Below, one piece after another: positions 1 through 7,104 of a stretch of DNA of 10,526 bases; position 1 is the first letter of the stretch, and every line of letters begins with the position of its first letter. Under the pieces are notes generated by a model that worked only from the letters and a program-made list of their open reading frames with translations, ran no database searches and had not been told where the DNA came from. The position numbers were made by a program, and so were the translations under genes. Source of the stretch: Bacillota bacterium (GTDB lineage: Bacteria > Bacillota > Bacilli > Bacillales > Cytobacillaceae); NCBI GenBank assembly GCA_030705745.1, contig JAUZPT010000072.1, positions 1 to 10,526 of the forward strand, in the 5' to 3' direction.

Positions 1-1074
1 AGCAATCCCTTTGAGCGTAAAAAAAGTGATATGCAGAGGCTTGCCTTTATATGACGATAATTGATGAGTGCTTCCATCAGGATAAAAGAAAGAAAAATCA
101 GGAATAGCGTTCCCTGTTTGCAACCGCAAAAAACTGTTTTCTAAATTCTTCGCCATCTGCTGATTAAATGGATCCGAAGAGGCCAGTGCCGCCTCTTTTA
201 ACAAACTTGTTCCTTTAGCTGGACTGAGTTCGCCATCTTTAACCATTGAATATATATTTCCAAGTAAGACGGTTTCCCTGACCGGGATACATTTTAAGGA
301 TTGATCAACAGACAGCATGTGCATCAAGCCTGAAAAATGAAGCGAATCGGGTATTCCCTTGAAAAGGTTGAGACTTGTGATATACGGTGGGCCCAAATTA
401 AAATACTTAGTGAAATTAGAATAAAGCAATGACTGAAAAGCCGGATTGGTCATAGGAAGTTTTTTACAATCAAAAAATTGATTAAACGCAGACGAGAAGC
501 TCACGGCCCTTGACATCGTCAGATAATCGACCCTGCGTGACTGCATCAGATCCCTGCAAAAAGCATCCGGGGTTTGTTGTATTGCCTCATCGACGGCAGC
601 ATTAAAAAGATCAATTTCTTTTTTAGTTGGTCTTTGATGATTGCTTTTTAAAATTAATGAAAGTACCGAATCGGAAAAGACCTGATATGCCTTATTTAAT
701 ACGATCTGTGGGTTTGTATCCTGGTTGTCCGTAACGATTAGCAAATTTCCCGTATGCTCGTTTAGTGTTGAAGCAAGATCAAAAGAATAATGCCGGTCAG
801 GGTAAAGCAAAGCATCAAGGCCTAATTCGTTGACTGAAATATTGACAATACTCGCAGATGGAACTGAAAAAGAAACATTGAAACTACTGTCAGCTCTTGT
901 CTTTACCGTAGCAAGCCTTTCCCGATCCAAGCTGATATAGTCTTTGTATTTCGAAAGCCGGATAGTAGTACCCGGCTTCATTTTTAGTTTCCCGGAAATG
1001 AAGATATTTTGCTGACTAAATGCAGTGTTAGTCAGCAGACAAAAAAGCATGAGAACAAAAAAGAAGTTTTTCAT
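1..1074 (-). CDS. Exported thioredoxin-fold-like (TlpA/redoxin-type) protein, partial, C-terminus outside window
   Basis: The reading frame is open for 358 codons from an ATG at 1074 to the left edge, so the gene is cut at its 3' end. Residues 1-20 form a Sec signal peptide (MKNFFFVLMLFCLLTNTAFS, cleavage probably before QQN); Cys12 sits inside the hydrophobic core and is not a lipobox. Residues about 22-100 look like the beta-rich N-terminal domain (DUF4369-like) common in Bacteroidota TlpA proteins: ISGKL, then a KTRADSSF turn, then LLYPDRHYSFDL. A helical middle region without motifs follows. From residue 319 a redoxin fold begins (GNAIPDF, then LSSYKGKPLHITFF). Where TlpA proteins have WxxWCxxC, this one reads FFTLKGIA, so the first Cys aligns with Gly356; the second lies outside the window. 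The protein is probably periplasmic and possibly not redox active. Domain assignment is moderately sure; function is unknown. It lies downstream of coaD across a duplicated 87-bp spacer. Confidence 0.75.
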   Translation of the reverse strand, partial: MKNFFFVLMLFCLLTNTAFSQQNIFISGKLKMKPGTTIRLSKYKDYISLDRERLATVKTRADSSFNVSFSVPSASIVNISVNELGLDALLYPDRHYSFDLASTLNEHTGNLLIVTDNQDTNPQIVLNKAYQVFSDSVLSLILKSNHQRPTKKEIDLFNAAVDEAIQQTPDAFCRDLMQSRRVDYLTMSRAVSFSSAFNQFFDCKKLPMTNPAFQSLLYSNFTKYFNLGPPYITSLNLFKGIPDSLHFSGLMHMLSVDQSLKCIPVRETVLLGNIYSMVKDGELSPAKGTSLLKEAALASSDPFNQQMAKNLENSFLRLQTGNAIPDFSFFYPDGSTHQLSSYKGKPLHITFFTLKGIA

Positions 1075-1089
1075 GCGGTTATAATTTGA

Positions 1090-1161
1090 TTAAATTGGTC
1101 GCATGGAACTCGCATGCCAGGTTTTCATAGTTGTTTGTGCTTTCAAACATGCTCGGTTCAT
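1090..1161 (-). other. Possible 23-codon mini-ORF in repeat copy A
   Basis: This is the duplicate of the mini-ORF in copy B, starting at ATG 1161 and ending at TAA 1090-1092. The only coding difference is Thr instead of Ile at residue 14; the other base change of the repeat falls in the 15-base spacer after the stop. The stop is 15 bases before the ATG of the thioredoxin-like gene, the same distance that separates the two mini-ORFs. No homology or ribosome binding site supports translation. Confidence 0.15.
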
Positions 1162-1176
1162 GCGGTTATAATATGA

Positions 1177-1248
1177 TTAAATTGGTCGCATGGAACTCGC
1201 ATGCCAGATTTTCATAGTTGTTTGTGCTTTCAAACATGCTCGGTTCAT
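1177..1248 (-). other. Possible 23-codon mini-ORF in repeat copy B, start overlapping the coaD stop
   Basis: On the minus strand an ATG at 1248 overlaps the coaD TGA stop as ATGA, a layout often seen in translationally coupled genes. It opens a 23-residue frame (MNRACLKAQTTMKIWHASSM, then RPI) ending in TAA at 1177-1179. The same frame occurs 87 bases downstream in copy A. No ribosome binding site is evident and I recognise no family, so this may be chance. Confidence 0.15.
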
Positions 1249-1712
1249 GGTTTTTTGAGAATAACGCCCTCAGGAACAAACTGACTGGCATCACCACTGT
1301 ATCTTACAATTTCACGAACAATTGAAGAAGTCAGAGACATGTATTCGGGTTGTGTCAAAATGAAAACGGTTTCGATCCCGGGATACAATTGCTTATTAAT
1401 ATTAGCAATACTCTTTTCAAACTCAAAATCGGCAGCAGTTCTCAATCCCCGAAGTAAATAAATTGAATTTACCTTGCGGCAAAAATCTACCGTAAGTCCT
1501 TCATAGCTACAAACTCTGACCTTGGGTTCATCTTTGAACACATGATTTATCCATTCAAGCCTTTTTTCCAGAGGGAAATAACCTTTCTTTTCAACATTTA
1601 CACCAATAGCAACAATGATTTCATCAAAAAGAGGCAAAGCCCTCCTGATAATCGATTCATGGCCCCGTGTAATTGGATCAAATGATCCCGGACAAACTGC
1701 AATTCTATTCAT
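1245..1712 (-). CDS. coaD: Pantetheine-phosphate adenylyltransferase (PPAT)
   Basis: CoaD transfers AMP from ATP to 4'-phosphopantetheine to give dephospho-CoA, the penultimate step of cytosolic coenzyme A synthesis. The 155-residue length is normal for the bacterial family. Residues 7-18 (CPGSFDPITRGH) carry the T/HxGH nucleotidyltransferase motif, with His18 expected to bind the ATP phosphates. RGLR is at 88-91, and LTSSIVRE (127-134) corresponds to the ISSTxxR-type motif near the C-terminus. The ATG at 1712 gives the usual MNRIAVCPGSFDP start. The Nudix gene ends three bases upstream, so the two are almost certainly cotranscribed. The stop codon lies at the edge of the 87-bp tandem repeat and overlaps an ATG there. 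Identification is firm. Confidence 0.97.
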   Translation of the reverse strand: MNRIAVCPGSFDPITRGHESIIRRALPLFDEIIVAIGVNVEKKGYFPLEKRLEWINHVFKDEPKVRVCSYEGLTVDFCRKVNSIYLLRGLRTAADFEFEKSIANINKQLYPGIETVFILTQPEYMSLTSSIVREIVRYSGDASQFVPEGVILKKP

Positions 1713-1715
1713 GGA

Positions 1716-2372
1716 TTATTGTTCTTTTTGATTAAGCATTTGTTCTTCCAACTGAAAATATGATTTAATCACCTCAATTATAGAAGGGTAAGTATTTTTC
1801 ATCACCTCGTTCAAATTATCGCGATCAATCCATTGAGCTTTAGTGATTCCCTCTTCAGATTGTGGAACAGGCAAGCTTTGGGTTGAAGTCTTCATAAAAT
1901 ACCACCAGGTAAGCTTCATACATTGTTTGCGCTTTTCTTCGTACAAGTGCCTGGTCCGTATCAATGGATGGATAATAGCCAAATCGCCAATTGCCGTTTC
2001 TTCTTCGACTTCTCTTAGAGCTGCTTCATTCTTTTTTTCAAAGGGTTCAATTTTACCTTTTGGTAAGTCCCATTTGCCATAACGAAAAATAAACAGAAAC
2101 TGACCGGATGAATTCAGCACAAGTCCACCGGCGGCTTCAATTTTTACAAACATAGATAAAAAATCACGGTATAATTGGTTTGGATGATCAGGCTCGTGTA
2201 AATATAATCTTAAAGCAAAAGGATTGTTTATGAATCGGTGATATTCGTCGATGAGTGCTGATTTTGAATGAGGATGAGCAAGAACATCCTCAACTTCGAG
2301 TTTGAGATCGGAAATTTCCTGAGTGAGGAAAATCGTTTTATGATTAATAAAAACTTTGTACATTTGCTTCAT
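1716..2372 (-). CDS. Nudix hydrolase with an N-terminal extension
   Basis: Nudix enzymes cleave nucleoside diphosphates linked to another group, using Mg2+ or Mn2+ held by the Nudix-box glutamates. The box is at residues 106-128: Gly106, Glu112, then REVEEETAI at 120-128. It fits GX5EX7REUXEEXGU except that the late Gly is Ala127. The domain covers about 76-205 and opens with AAGGLVL and KWDLPKGK. The first 75 residues are an extension without a motif I recognise; I recall similar two-part proteins next to pyrE in other Bacteroidota. The substrate cannot be read from the sequence. ATG 2372 is the longest start, but the ATG at 2363 (MYKVFINHKT) is an equally good choice and would free the overlap with pyrE. 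The protein is probably cytosolic and lies in one unit with coaD, three bases away. Confidence 0.9.
   Translation of the reverse strand: MKQMYKVFINHKTIFLTQEISDLKLEVEDVLAHPHSKSALIDEYHRFINNPFALRLYLHEPDHPNQLYRDFLSMFVKIEAAGGLVLNSSGQFLFIFRYGKWDLPKGKIEPFEKKNEAALREVEEETAIGDLAIIHPLIRTRHLYEEKRKQCMKLTWWYFMKTSTQSLPVPQSEEGITKAQWIDRDNLNEVMKNTYPSIIEVIKSYFQLEEQMLNQKEQ
2336..2366 (+). promoter_or_regulatory. Candidate pyrE promoter inside the start of the Nudix gene
   Basis: TACATTTG at 2359-2366 fits the Bacteroidota -7 element TAnnTTTG exactly. Upstream, only TTTT (2336-2339) lies at the right distance (19 bases), so the -33 element is imperfect. Transcription would begin at about 2371-2374, on or just after the first pyrE ATG, giving a leaderless or nearly leaderless mRNA. 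There is no other room for a promoter because the divergent Nudix gene begins here. Confidence 0.35.
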
Positions 2373-3045
2373 GAAAATGAATGAAGAAACAGCTTTAGCA
2401 GTCGCGGAATTTTTATTGCAAATTAAAGCAATAAAATTGGATGTTAATAAACCATTTACCTGGGCATCCGGATTAAAATCTCCAATTTATTGCGATAATA
2501 GAAAGACACTCTCCTTCCCTAAAATAAGAACATACATCCGACAGGAGTTTGTAAAACTTATTAATGAGGCATATGGTCCAATGGATTTAGTGGTTGGAGT
2601 TGCAACCGGGGCTATAGCACAAGGGGTTTTGGTGGCTCAGGATCTTGGATTGCCATTTGCTTATGTTCGATCCACGAAGAAAGAACATGGCCTTGAAAAT
2701 AAAATTGAAGGCGTTGTTGAATCCGGACAAAATGTTATTGTTGTTGAAGATTTAGTTTCGACAGGACAAAGTAGTCTCGATGCTGTCAAAGCTTTACGTG
2801 ATTTTGGTTGCAATGTAAAGGGAATGGTTGCAATTTTCACCTATAACCTGAAAATTGCCGAAGAAAACTTCAAAGCTATGGATTGCTCTTTGAACACCTT
2901 GACCGATTATGATCATTTGATAAAAAAAGCCTTAGAACAGGATTACATAAAAGATTTTGATTTAAAATCACTGATAGAGTGGAGAGAAAATCCACAGGAA
3001 TGGGGAGAAAAATTTAATATTTCGAAGCCCAATATTACATTATAG
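2371..3045 (+). CDS. pyrE: Orotate phosphoribosyltransferase
   Basis: PyrE joins orotate to PRPP to make orotidine 5'-monophosphate, the fifth step of pyrimidine synthesis, as a cytosolic dimer. From the ATG at 2371 the protein has 224 residues, near the usual 205-220. FTWASGLKSPIYCDNR (29-44) is the characteristic N-terminal substrate segment. The mobile catalytic loop lies at about 100-114 (RSTKKEHGLENKIEG), with Lys103, Lys104 and His106. The PRPP-binding motif is VIVVEDLVSTGQSS at 122-135. The frame extends to a TTG at 2356, but this adds no family sequence; ATG 2371 or ATG 2377 is more likely. The start lies back-to-back with the Nudix gene, whose ATG at 2372 shares the CATG tetranucleotide. 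The SRPBCC gene follows after 53 bases. Confidence 0.97.
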   Translation: MKMNEETALAVAEFLLQIKAIKLDVNKPFTWASGLKSPIYCDNRKTLSFPKIRTYIRQEFVKLINEAYGPMDLVVGVATGAIAQGVLVAQDLGLPFAYVRSTKKEHGLENKIEGVVESGQNVIVVEDLVSTGQSSLDAVKALRDFGCNVKGMVAIFTYNLKIAEENFKAMDCSLNTLTDYDHLIKKALEQDYIKDFDLKSLIEWRENPQEWGEKFNISKPNITL

Positions 3046-3098
3046 CTCACGAAAAAGCGTTTTAAAAAAGTTTGGCACTGCTATTCAATTGACTAAAA

Positions 3099-3500
3099 AT
3101 GAAAAGATTCGAGAGTAAACGGGTAAATCTAAAGGCTTCTGCACAAACTGTGTTTGCCTTTTTAAGTGACATGTCGAACCTGGGTAAGTTTATGCCTGAA
3201 CAAGTCACAAACTGGCAGGCCACTGCAGATACCTGCTCGTTTACAATTCAGAATATGACTACTTTGAGCATGAAGATAGCTGAGCGGGTTCCCTTTGAAC
3301 GAATTGATGTCACTTCTACCGGCAAAACACCATTCCATTTTACGCTTCAACTATTTTTGCTACCGAAAGAAAACGATAATTCGGAAGCTTATTTCGTCTT
3401 AAATGCCGATTTGAATCCCGTCTTTAGTATGATGGCTTCAAAGCCACTTCAAAATTTAGTAGAATTAATGGCTTCGAACCTGGAACAGTATTATTCCTGA
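3099..3500 (+). CDS. SRPBCC (START/polyketide cyclase-like) domain protein
   Basis: This 133-residue protein is a single START-like domain, a helix-grip fold with a hydrophobic cavity. It opens with FESKRVNLKASAQTVFAFLSD, the typical first strand followed by the helix of the SRPBCC family (family opening of the 'sxxvf.flsD..nl..wmP' kind). It ends with a long helix, LVELMASNLEQYY (121-132). There is no signal peptide or membrane segment, so it should be cytosolic. No catalytic residues can be named, and the ligand is unknown. It sits 53 bases after pyrE in the same direction and is probably cotranscribed; I recall this pairing in Bacteroidales, but it does not reveal the function. Its end faces that of birA across 33 bases. 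Confidence 0.8.
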   Translation: MKRFESKRVNLKASAQTVFAFLSDMSNLGKFMPEQVTNWQATADTCSFTIQNMTTLSMKIAERVPFERIDVTSTGKTPFHFTLQLFLLPKENDNSEAYFVLNADLNPVFSMMASKPLQNLVELMASNLEQYYS

Positions 3501-3533
3501 TCATTCTGAAATGACTTTTATAGAACGACGCTA

Positions 3534-4292
3534 TTACAGACAATAAACTACTTCTTTCATTCCGCAATTGTAGATATCCCCTTCGACGCTTTCTAATTTT
3601 AATTGTCCATAATTTGTAATTCCCACTATTCGGGCATGCACGCTTTTTTCTTGAACGATGAAATCGTGCCATTCATCAAAACGATAAAGCAAAGAAAGGT
3701 AATCGGATTCTATTTTTGCATAGTATTTGGTTTTCAACTGATTGTATCTTATATTAATGAAAGAACAGAGACCGAGTAAACTCTGCTTTAAATCATAGTT
3801 TATTCCGCTTATTTGCTTCAATGAGACCGGATTTGGGGCACCACTAAGAAACGACTCCTGATTAACGTTTAAACCTATTCCTACAATACTCTCGGATAAG
3901 TTGTTTCCAATAATACTGTTCTGGATAAGCGTTCCACATAATTTCCGGTCACCGATATAAATATCATTGGGCCACTTTATTTTAATGTTCCCATCCGAAG
4001 GCAGAAGCGTTTTGACAAAATCTGTAATTCCTAAAGATATTATCTCGGTTAGTCTGAATTGTTCAGCGGGATCAAGAAAATCAGGATAAAGAATAATACT
4101 GAATGTCAAGTTTTTATTTACTTCGCTTTCCCAGACATTTTGATCCATTCCCTTCCCTTGAGTCTGCTCGCATGCAATTATGACAGTACCTTCAATTTGT
4201 TTTCCGGAATGTAGCAAATTGGCAGCATAGGAATTAGTAGATGTAGTCTGCTCAAGTTCAATGATATGGCTACCGATCATAAGTTTATTCAT
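3534..4292 (-). CDS. birA: Biotin--[acetyl-CoA-carboxylase] ligase, monofunctional
   Basis: This enzyme activates biotin as biotinyl-5'-AMP and attaches it to the lysine of carrier domains such as that of acetyl-CoA carboxylase. At 252 residues it is the short class without the N-terminal DNA-binding domain, so it should not act as a biotin repressor. Visible motifs are TTSTN (16-20), KWPND (106-110), RKLCG with Lys117 matching the biotin-contacting lysine of E. coli BirA (Lys183), and GIGLNVNQ (138-145). A small C-terminal beta domain (about 215-252) ends in NCGMKEVVY. The biotinyl-AMP loop reads QGKGMDQNVWESE (45-57), away from the textbook GRGRxGRxW: Arg is replaced by Lys47 and the second half differs. 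This may be a lineage variant. It diverges from rsfS and converges with the SRPBCC gene. Confidence 0.95.
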   Translation of the reverse strand: MNKLMIGSHIIELEQTTSTNSYAANLLHSGKQIEGTVIIACEQTQGKGMDQNVWESEVNKNLTFSIILYPDFLDPAEQFRLTEIISLGITDFVKTLLPSDGNIKIKWPNDIYIGDRKLCGTLIQNSIIGNNLSESIVGIGLNVNQESFLSGAPNPVSLKQISGINYDLKQSLLGLCSFINIRYNQLKTKYYAKIESDYLSLLYRFDEWHDFIVQEKSVHARIVGITNYGQLKLESVEGDIYNCGMKEVVYCL

Positions 4293-4310
4293 TTGGTTAT
4301 TTCCTTAATG

Positions 4311-4318
4311 CAAAATTA
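4311..4318 (-). promoter_or_regulatory. Candidate -7 element of the birA promoter
   Basis: Read on the minus strand, 4318 to 4311 is TAATTTTG, an exact fit to TAnnTTTG. No clean TTTG lies 17-21 bases upstream, only T-rich sequence, so the -33 element is weak. Transcription would start near 4304, leaving a leader of about 12 bases. AAGGAAAT follows immediately and could serve as a poor Shine-Dalgarno site for the ATG at 4292. Confidence 0.45.
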
Positions 4319-4436
4319 TAAACTAAAGTTGGTATAAATCTTGTAAAAGAGGATCTGTTGGTATAGAAATGATTAACAGTGAAATAATTTTTTGTACAAC
4401 ATATTGATTTTAGGCATCAGCCAATAATATAAGTAT

Positions 4437-4465
4437 TTTGGGGTTGCTTATTTTGTTTAACTTTG
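4437..4465 (+). promoter_or_regulatory. Promoter of the rsfS-ftsH-LUD-DUF2007-cdsA-psd operon
   Basis: TTTG at 4437-4440 and TAACTTTG at 4458-4465 are separated by 17 bases, matching the Bacteroidota TTTG and TAnnTTTG elements recognised by the primary sigma factor. The predicted start is near 4471, about 20 bases before the rsfS ATG at 4491. The rest of the 198-base birA-rsfS gap is AT-rich, with no hairpin or riboswitch-like structure that I can see. Confidence 0.65.
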
Positions 4466-4490
4466 TAAATTGATTTTGTAAAATTTAAGA

Positions 4491-4946
4491 ATGATTAAAA
4501 AAGCAACAGAAAAGTCTGAAACGGCTATGTTGGCCGACATTGTGATCAACGCTATATACGAAAAAAAAGGCGAGAATGTTGTTAAGATTGACATGCGTCC
4601 TATCAATAGCCCTATTGCAGATTTTTTCATCATCTGCCAGGGCAGTAATCGTACACAAGTTGAAGCGATTGTCGATTCGATATACGAACAAGTCAAAAAA
4701 GCAATTGGCATCTACCCTTCACATGTGGAAGGGCGTGAGAATGCGGAATGGATGCTCGTCGATTATTTCGATGTAGTGGTTCATGTTTTTCAGCCCGAGA
4801 CACGTGGTTTTTATAAGCTGGAAAGCCTTTGGGCCGATGCCGACATCACTGAAGTGCCAGCGCCTGCTCCAGTCCTAAAAACCCAAAAGGTTTCTTCAAA
4901 AAAAGCGGCTACTTCTGTCAACAAATCTAACAAAACGAACTTATAA
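4491..4946 (+). CDS. rsfS: Ribosomal silencing factor RsfS (Iojap family)
   Basis: RsfS binds ribosomal protein uL14 on the 50S subunit and blocks joining with 30S, reducing translation when nutrients are short. Residues 10-115 form the Iojap domain: ADIVINAIYEKKGENVV, then ADFFIICQGSNRTQVEAI, then the signature run from EGRENAEWMLVDYFDVVVHV into FQPETRGFYKLESLW. Compared with the usual 105-120 residues, this protein has a 35-residue tail (about 117-151) rich in Ala, Pro, Lys and Ser, probably disordered and basic. It is the first gene of the long plus-strand operon, with a promoter match just upstream and ftsH 31 bases downstream. The family call is firm; the role of the tail is unknown. Confidence 0.95.
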   Translation: MIKKATEKSETAMLADIVINAIYEKKGENVVKIDMRPINSPIADFFIICQGSNRTQVEAIVDSIYEQVKKAIGIYPSHVEGRENAEWMLVDYFDVVVHVFQPETRGFYKLESLWADADITEVPAPAPVLKTQKVSSKKAATSVNKSNKTNL

Positions 4947-4977
4947 CTGTTACCCGATAAATAAAACTGCACCACAT

Positions 4978-7092
4978 ATGGCAGACGACAATAACAAACC
5001 CCCTCTTATCCCGGGAAGTAACGGAAAAATTCCCAAACCCAAGTTTAGTTTTTACTGGATTTACATCCTGCTGATAGGTGTTTTTCTGGCGATGACTTTT
5101 TTTAACTTCAATGGTTCGACAAAAAAGATCGATGAAGCAAGGTTAAGAAAGTTGATTTCTGAACAATATGTCGAAAAAATTCAAGCGGTCAATAAGGATT
5201 ATGCCCGGATTTATATTAAGAAAGATAAACTAAGTCTTCCTGAATTCAAAGATGTTCAAAATAACAGGAGTTTCAGTGGCGATGCACCTCAATATACTTT
5301 CCAGTTTTCGACACCTGAATCTTTTGAAAAATTGGTTTCTGAAGAACAGGTCAAAAGAGATGCCAAAGGTGACCCCATAATTGAAAACGGGAGGCCTGTA
5401 ATAGTTGAAAATCCTGTTTATATTGAAAACGTTAGCGAGCGCAATTGGGGAAGTGACTTCTTAGGATTGGTATTTCCAATTTTATTACTGGTTGTGGCCT
5501 GGTTTTTTATCATGAGAATGATGAACCGGGGCTCAGGTGGTGGTGGTCAGATATTCAATATTGGAAAATCAAAAGCCCAGTTATTTGATAAAGATACCAT
5601 GGTTACCATTAATTTTAATGATGTTGCCGGACTGCAGGAGGCAAAAGTTGAAATCATGGAAATCGTTGATTTTTTGAAAAGCCCTTTGAAATACACTCAA
5701 TTGGGTGGTAAAATTCCAAAAGGGGCATTACTCGTTGGCCCTCCCGGTACAGGTAAAACATTACTGGCAAAGGCTGTTGCCGGTGAAGCCAAAGTACCGT
5801 TTTTCTCACTTTCGGGGTCCGACTTCGTCGAAATGTTTGTGGGTGTCGGAGCAAGCAGAGTAAGAGACTTGTTTAAACAGGCGAAAGAAAAAGCTCCTTG
5901 CATCATTTTTATTGATGAAATTGATGCCATTGGCCGTGCTCGTGGCCGTAATTCATTTACCGGTGGCAATGATGAACGTGAAAACACGCTCAACCAATTG
6001 CTTACTGAAATGGATGGTTTTTCAAGTAACAATGGCGTTATCATTCTTGCTGCAACTAACCGCGCTGATATTTTGGACAGGGCATTATTACGGGCAGGAC
6101 GGTTTGATAGACAAATTCATGTAGAATTACCGGACCTTGAAGAACGTAAAGCAATCTTTTTGGTTCACATGCGTGGACTCAAATATGATGTTGAAGGTAT
6201 TAACGTTGAATTTCTCTCAAAACAGACACCCGGCTTTTCAGGAGCTGATATTGCCAATGTATGCAATGAAGCTGCGCTTATTGCTGCACGCAAGGAAAAA
6301 GAGACTATCGAGAAGCAAGACTTTATTGATGCCATTGATCGAATTGTAGGCGGACTGGAGAAAAGAAATAAAATCATTTCAAAGCACGAAAAAGAGGTTA
6401 TCGCTTATCACGAATCAGGACACGCTGCTGTCAGTTGGTTGCTTGAACATGGACATCCATTGGTAAAAGTAACGATTGTACCGCGTGGCAAATCGCTGGG
6501 TGCAGCTTGGTATTTACCTGAAGAAAGACAGATTACGACTTTTGATCAGATGTTTGATGAGATTTCATCAGCTCTGGGAGGTCGTGCTGCAGAAGAAATT
6601 TTCTTTGGAAAAATCTCAACCGGAGCTTTAAGTGATCTGGAAAAAATCACAAAACAAGCTTTTTCAATGGTGGTCTATTTTGGTTTAAACGATAAGATCG
6701 GCAACTTGAGCTTTTATGATTCGACAGGACAACAGGAATACTCCTTTACCAAACCTTATAGCGAAAAAACAGCCGAAACTATTGATAGCGAAATAAGTAA
6801 ACTGGTCGAATCAGCATATGCCCGTGCGAAAACCATCCTGCTTGAAAACAAGAATAAAGTGGAAAAACTTGCACAACAGTTGCTGACAAAAGAGGTTATT
6901 TATCGCGAGGACCTTGAAAACATTTTCGGTGTTCGCCCATTCCAGGAAGAAAAACTAATTCTTGAAAATGGGAATAATCAGGATGCAGAGGCCAAAGAGG
7001 CACCTGCAATTCCTGAATCAATTCCTGACGACAAAGGAACCGAATCAGAAAGCAAATCGGAAACCGAATCTCAATCACAAACAAAAGAATAA
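4978..7092 (+). CDS. ftsH: ATP-dependent zinc metalloprotease FtsH
   Basis: FtsH is a membrane-anchored hexameric AAA+ protease that extracts and degrades misfolded membrane proteins and selected cytosolic regulators. The 704 residues show the full domain order. Transmembrane segment 1 is at about 24-43 and segment 2 at about 160-178, with a periplasmic domain between; a Gly-rich linker (185-190) follows. The AAA module has Walker A GPPGTGKT (254-261), pore motif FVGVG (287-291), Walker B IIFIDEID (309-316) and the second region of homology [20 protein letters not shown] (359-378) with arginine fingers Arg375 and Arg378. The zinc site is HESGH (478-482) with Asp553 as third ligand. The last 45 residues form a Glu/Ser/Lys-rich tail, likely disordered. 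All catalytic residues are present. The LUD gene starts 12 bases after the stop. Confidence 0.98.
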   Translation: MADDNNKPPLIPGSNGKIPKPKFSFYWIYILLIGVFLAMTFFNFNGSTKKIDEARLRKLISEQYVEKIQAVNKDYARIYIKKDKLSLPEFKDVQNNRSFSGDAPQYTFQFSTPESFEKLVSEEQVKRDAKGDPIIENGRPVIVENPVYIENVSERNWGSDFLGLVFPILLLVVAWFFIMRMMNRGSGGGGQIFNIGKSKAQLFDKDTMVTINFNDVAGLQEAKVEIMEIVDFLKSPLKYTQLGGKIPKGALLVGPPGTGKTLLAKAVAGEAKVPFFSLSGSDFVEMFVGVGASRVRDLFKQAKEKAPCIIFIDEIDAIGRARGRNSFTGGNDERENTLNQLLTEMDGFSSNNGVIILAATNRADILDRALLRAGRFDRQIHVELPDLEERKAIFLVHMRGLKYDVEGINVEFLSKQTPGFSGADIANVCNEAALIAARKEKETIEKQDFIDAIDRIVGGLEKRNKIISKHEKEVIAYHESGHAAVSWLLEHGHPLVKVTIVPRGKSLGAAWYLPEERQITTFDQMFDEISSALGGRAAEEIFFGKISTGALSDLEKITKQAFSMVVYFGLNDKIGNLSFYDSTGQQEYSFTKPYSEKTAETIDSEISKLVESAYARAKTILLENKNKVEKLAQQLLTKEVIYREDLENIFGVRPFQEEKLILENGNNQDAEAKEAPAIPESIPDDKGTESESKSETESQSQTKE

Positions 7093-7104
7093 ATTGCATA
7101 ACAA

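Larger units (their letters stand above)
1071..1249. repeat. Tandem direct repeat, 87-bp unit, two full copies filling the coaD to tlpA-like gap
   Basis: Copy A is 1071-1157 and copy B is 1158-1244; they match at 85 of 87 positions. The two differences are T1086/A1173 and G1121/A1208. The five bases TCATG open both copies and recur at 1245-1249, so TCATG marks each junction. The array begins on the start codon of the thioredoxin-like gene (1072-1074) and ends on the stop codon of coaD (1245-1247), so the whole spacer has been doubled. Each copy carries a 6-bp inverted repeat, TGTTTG-tgcttt-CAAACA (1132-1149 and 1219-1236), and a weaker GCATG-gaactcg-CATGC (1101-1117 and 1188-1204). There is no T-tract that would make either hairpin an intrinsic terminator. 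TCATG microhomology suggests a simple recent duplication. Confidence 0.95.

Noticed and set aside
1036..1074. Cys12 of the thioredoxin-like protein as a lipoprotein lipobox
   Set aside because: The Cys is in the middle of the hydrophobic stretch and is followed by more hydrophobic residues and a normal signal peptidase I site (AFS before QQ).
1132..1149. TGTTTG-tgcttt-CAAACA hairpin (also at 1219-1236) as a coaD terminator
   Set aside because: There is no T-run on the minus strand after the stem and the stem is AT-rich; it is recorded only as part of the tandem repeat.
2356..2370. TTG at 2356 as the pyrE start
   Set aside because: It adds YICF, which does not resemble PyrE N-termini, and two ATG codons lie just downstream at the expected position.
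3501..3520. TCATT-ctga-AATGA inverted repeat followed by CTTTTA between the SRPBCC gene and birA
   Set aside because: The stem has only five pairs, mostly AT, and a short T-tract, so it is too weak to call as a terminator for the converging genes.
5697..6044. 115-codon open frame on the minus strand opposite ftsH, and similar frames opposite or inside other genes
   Set aside because: They lie entirely within strongly conserved coding sequence of ftsH, cdsA-region, birA and others, and show no family resemblance; they are frame shadows.
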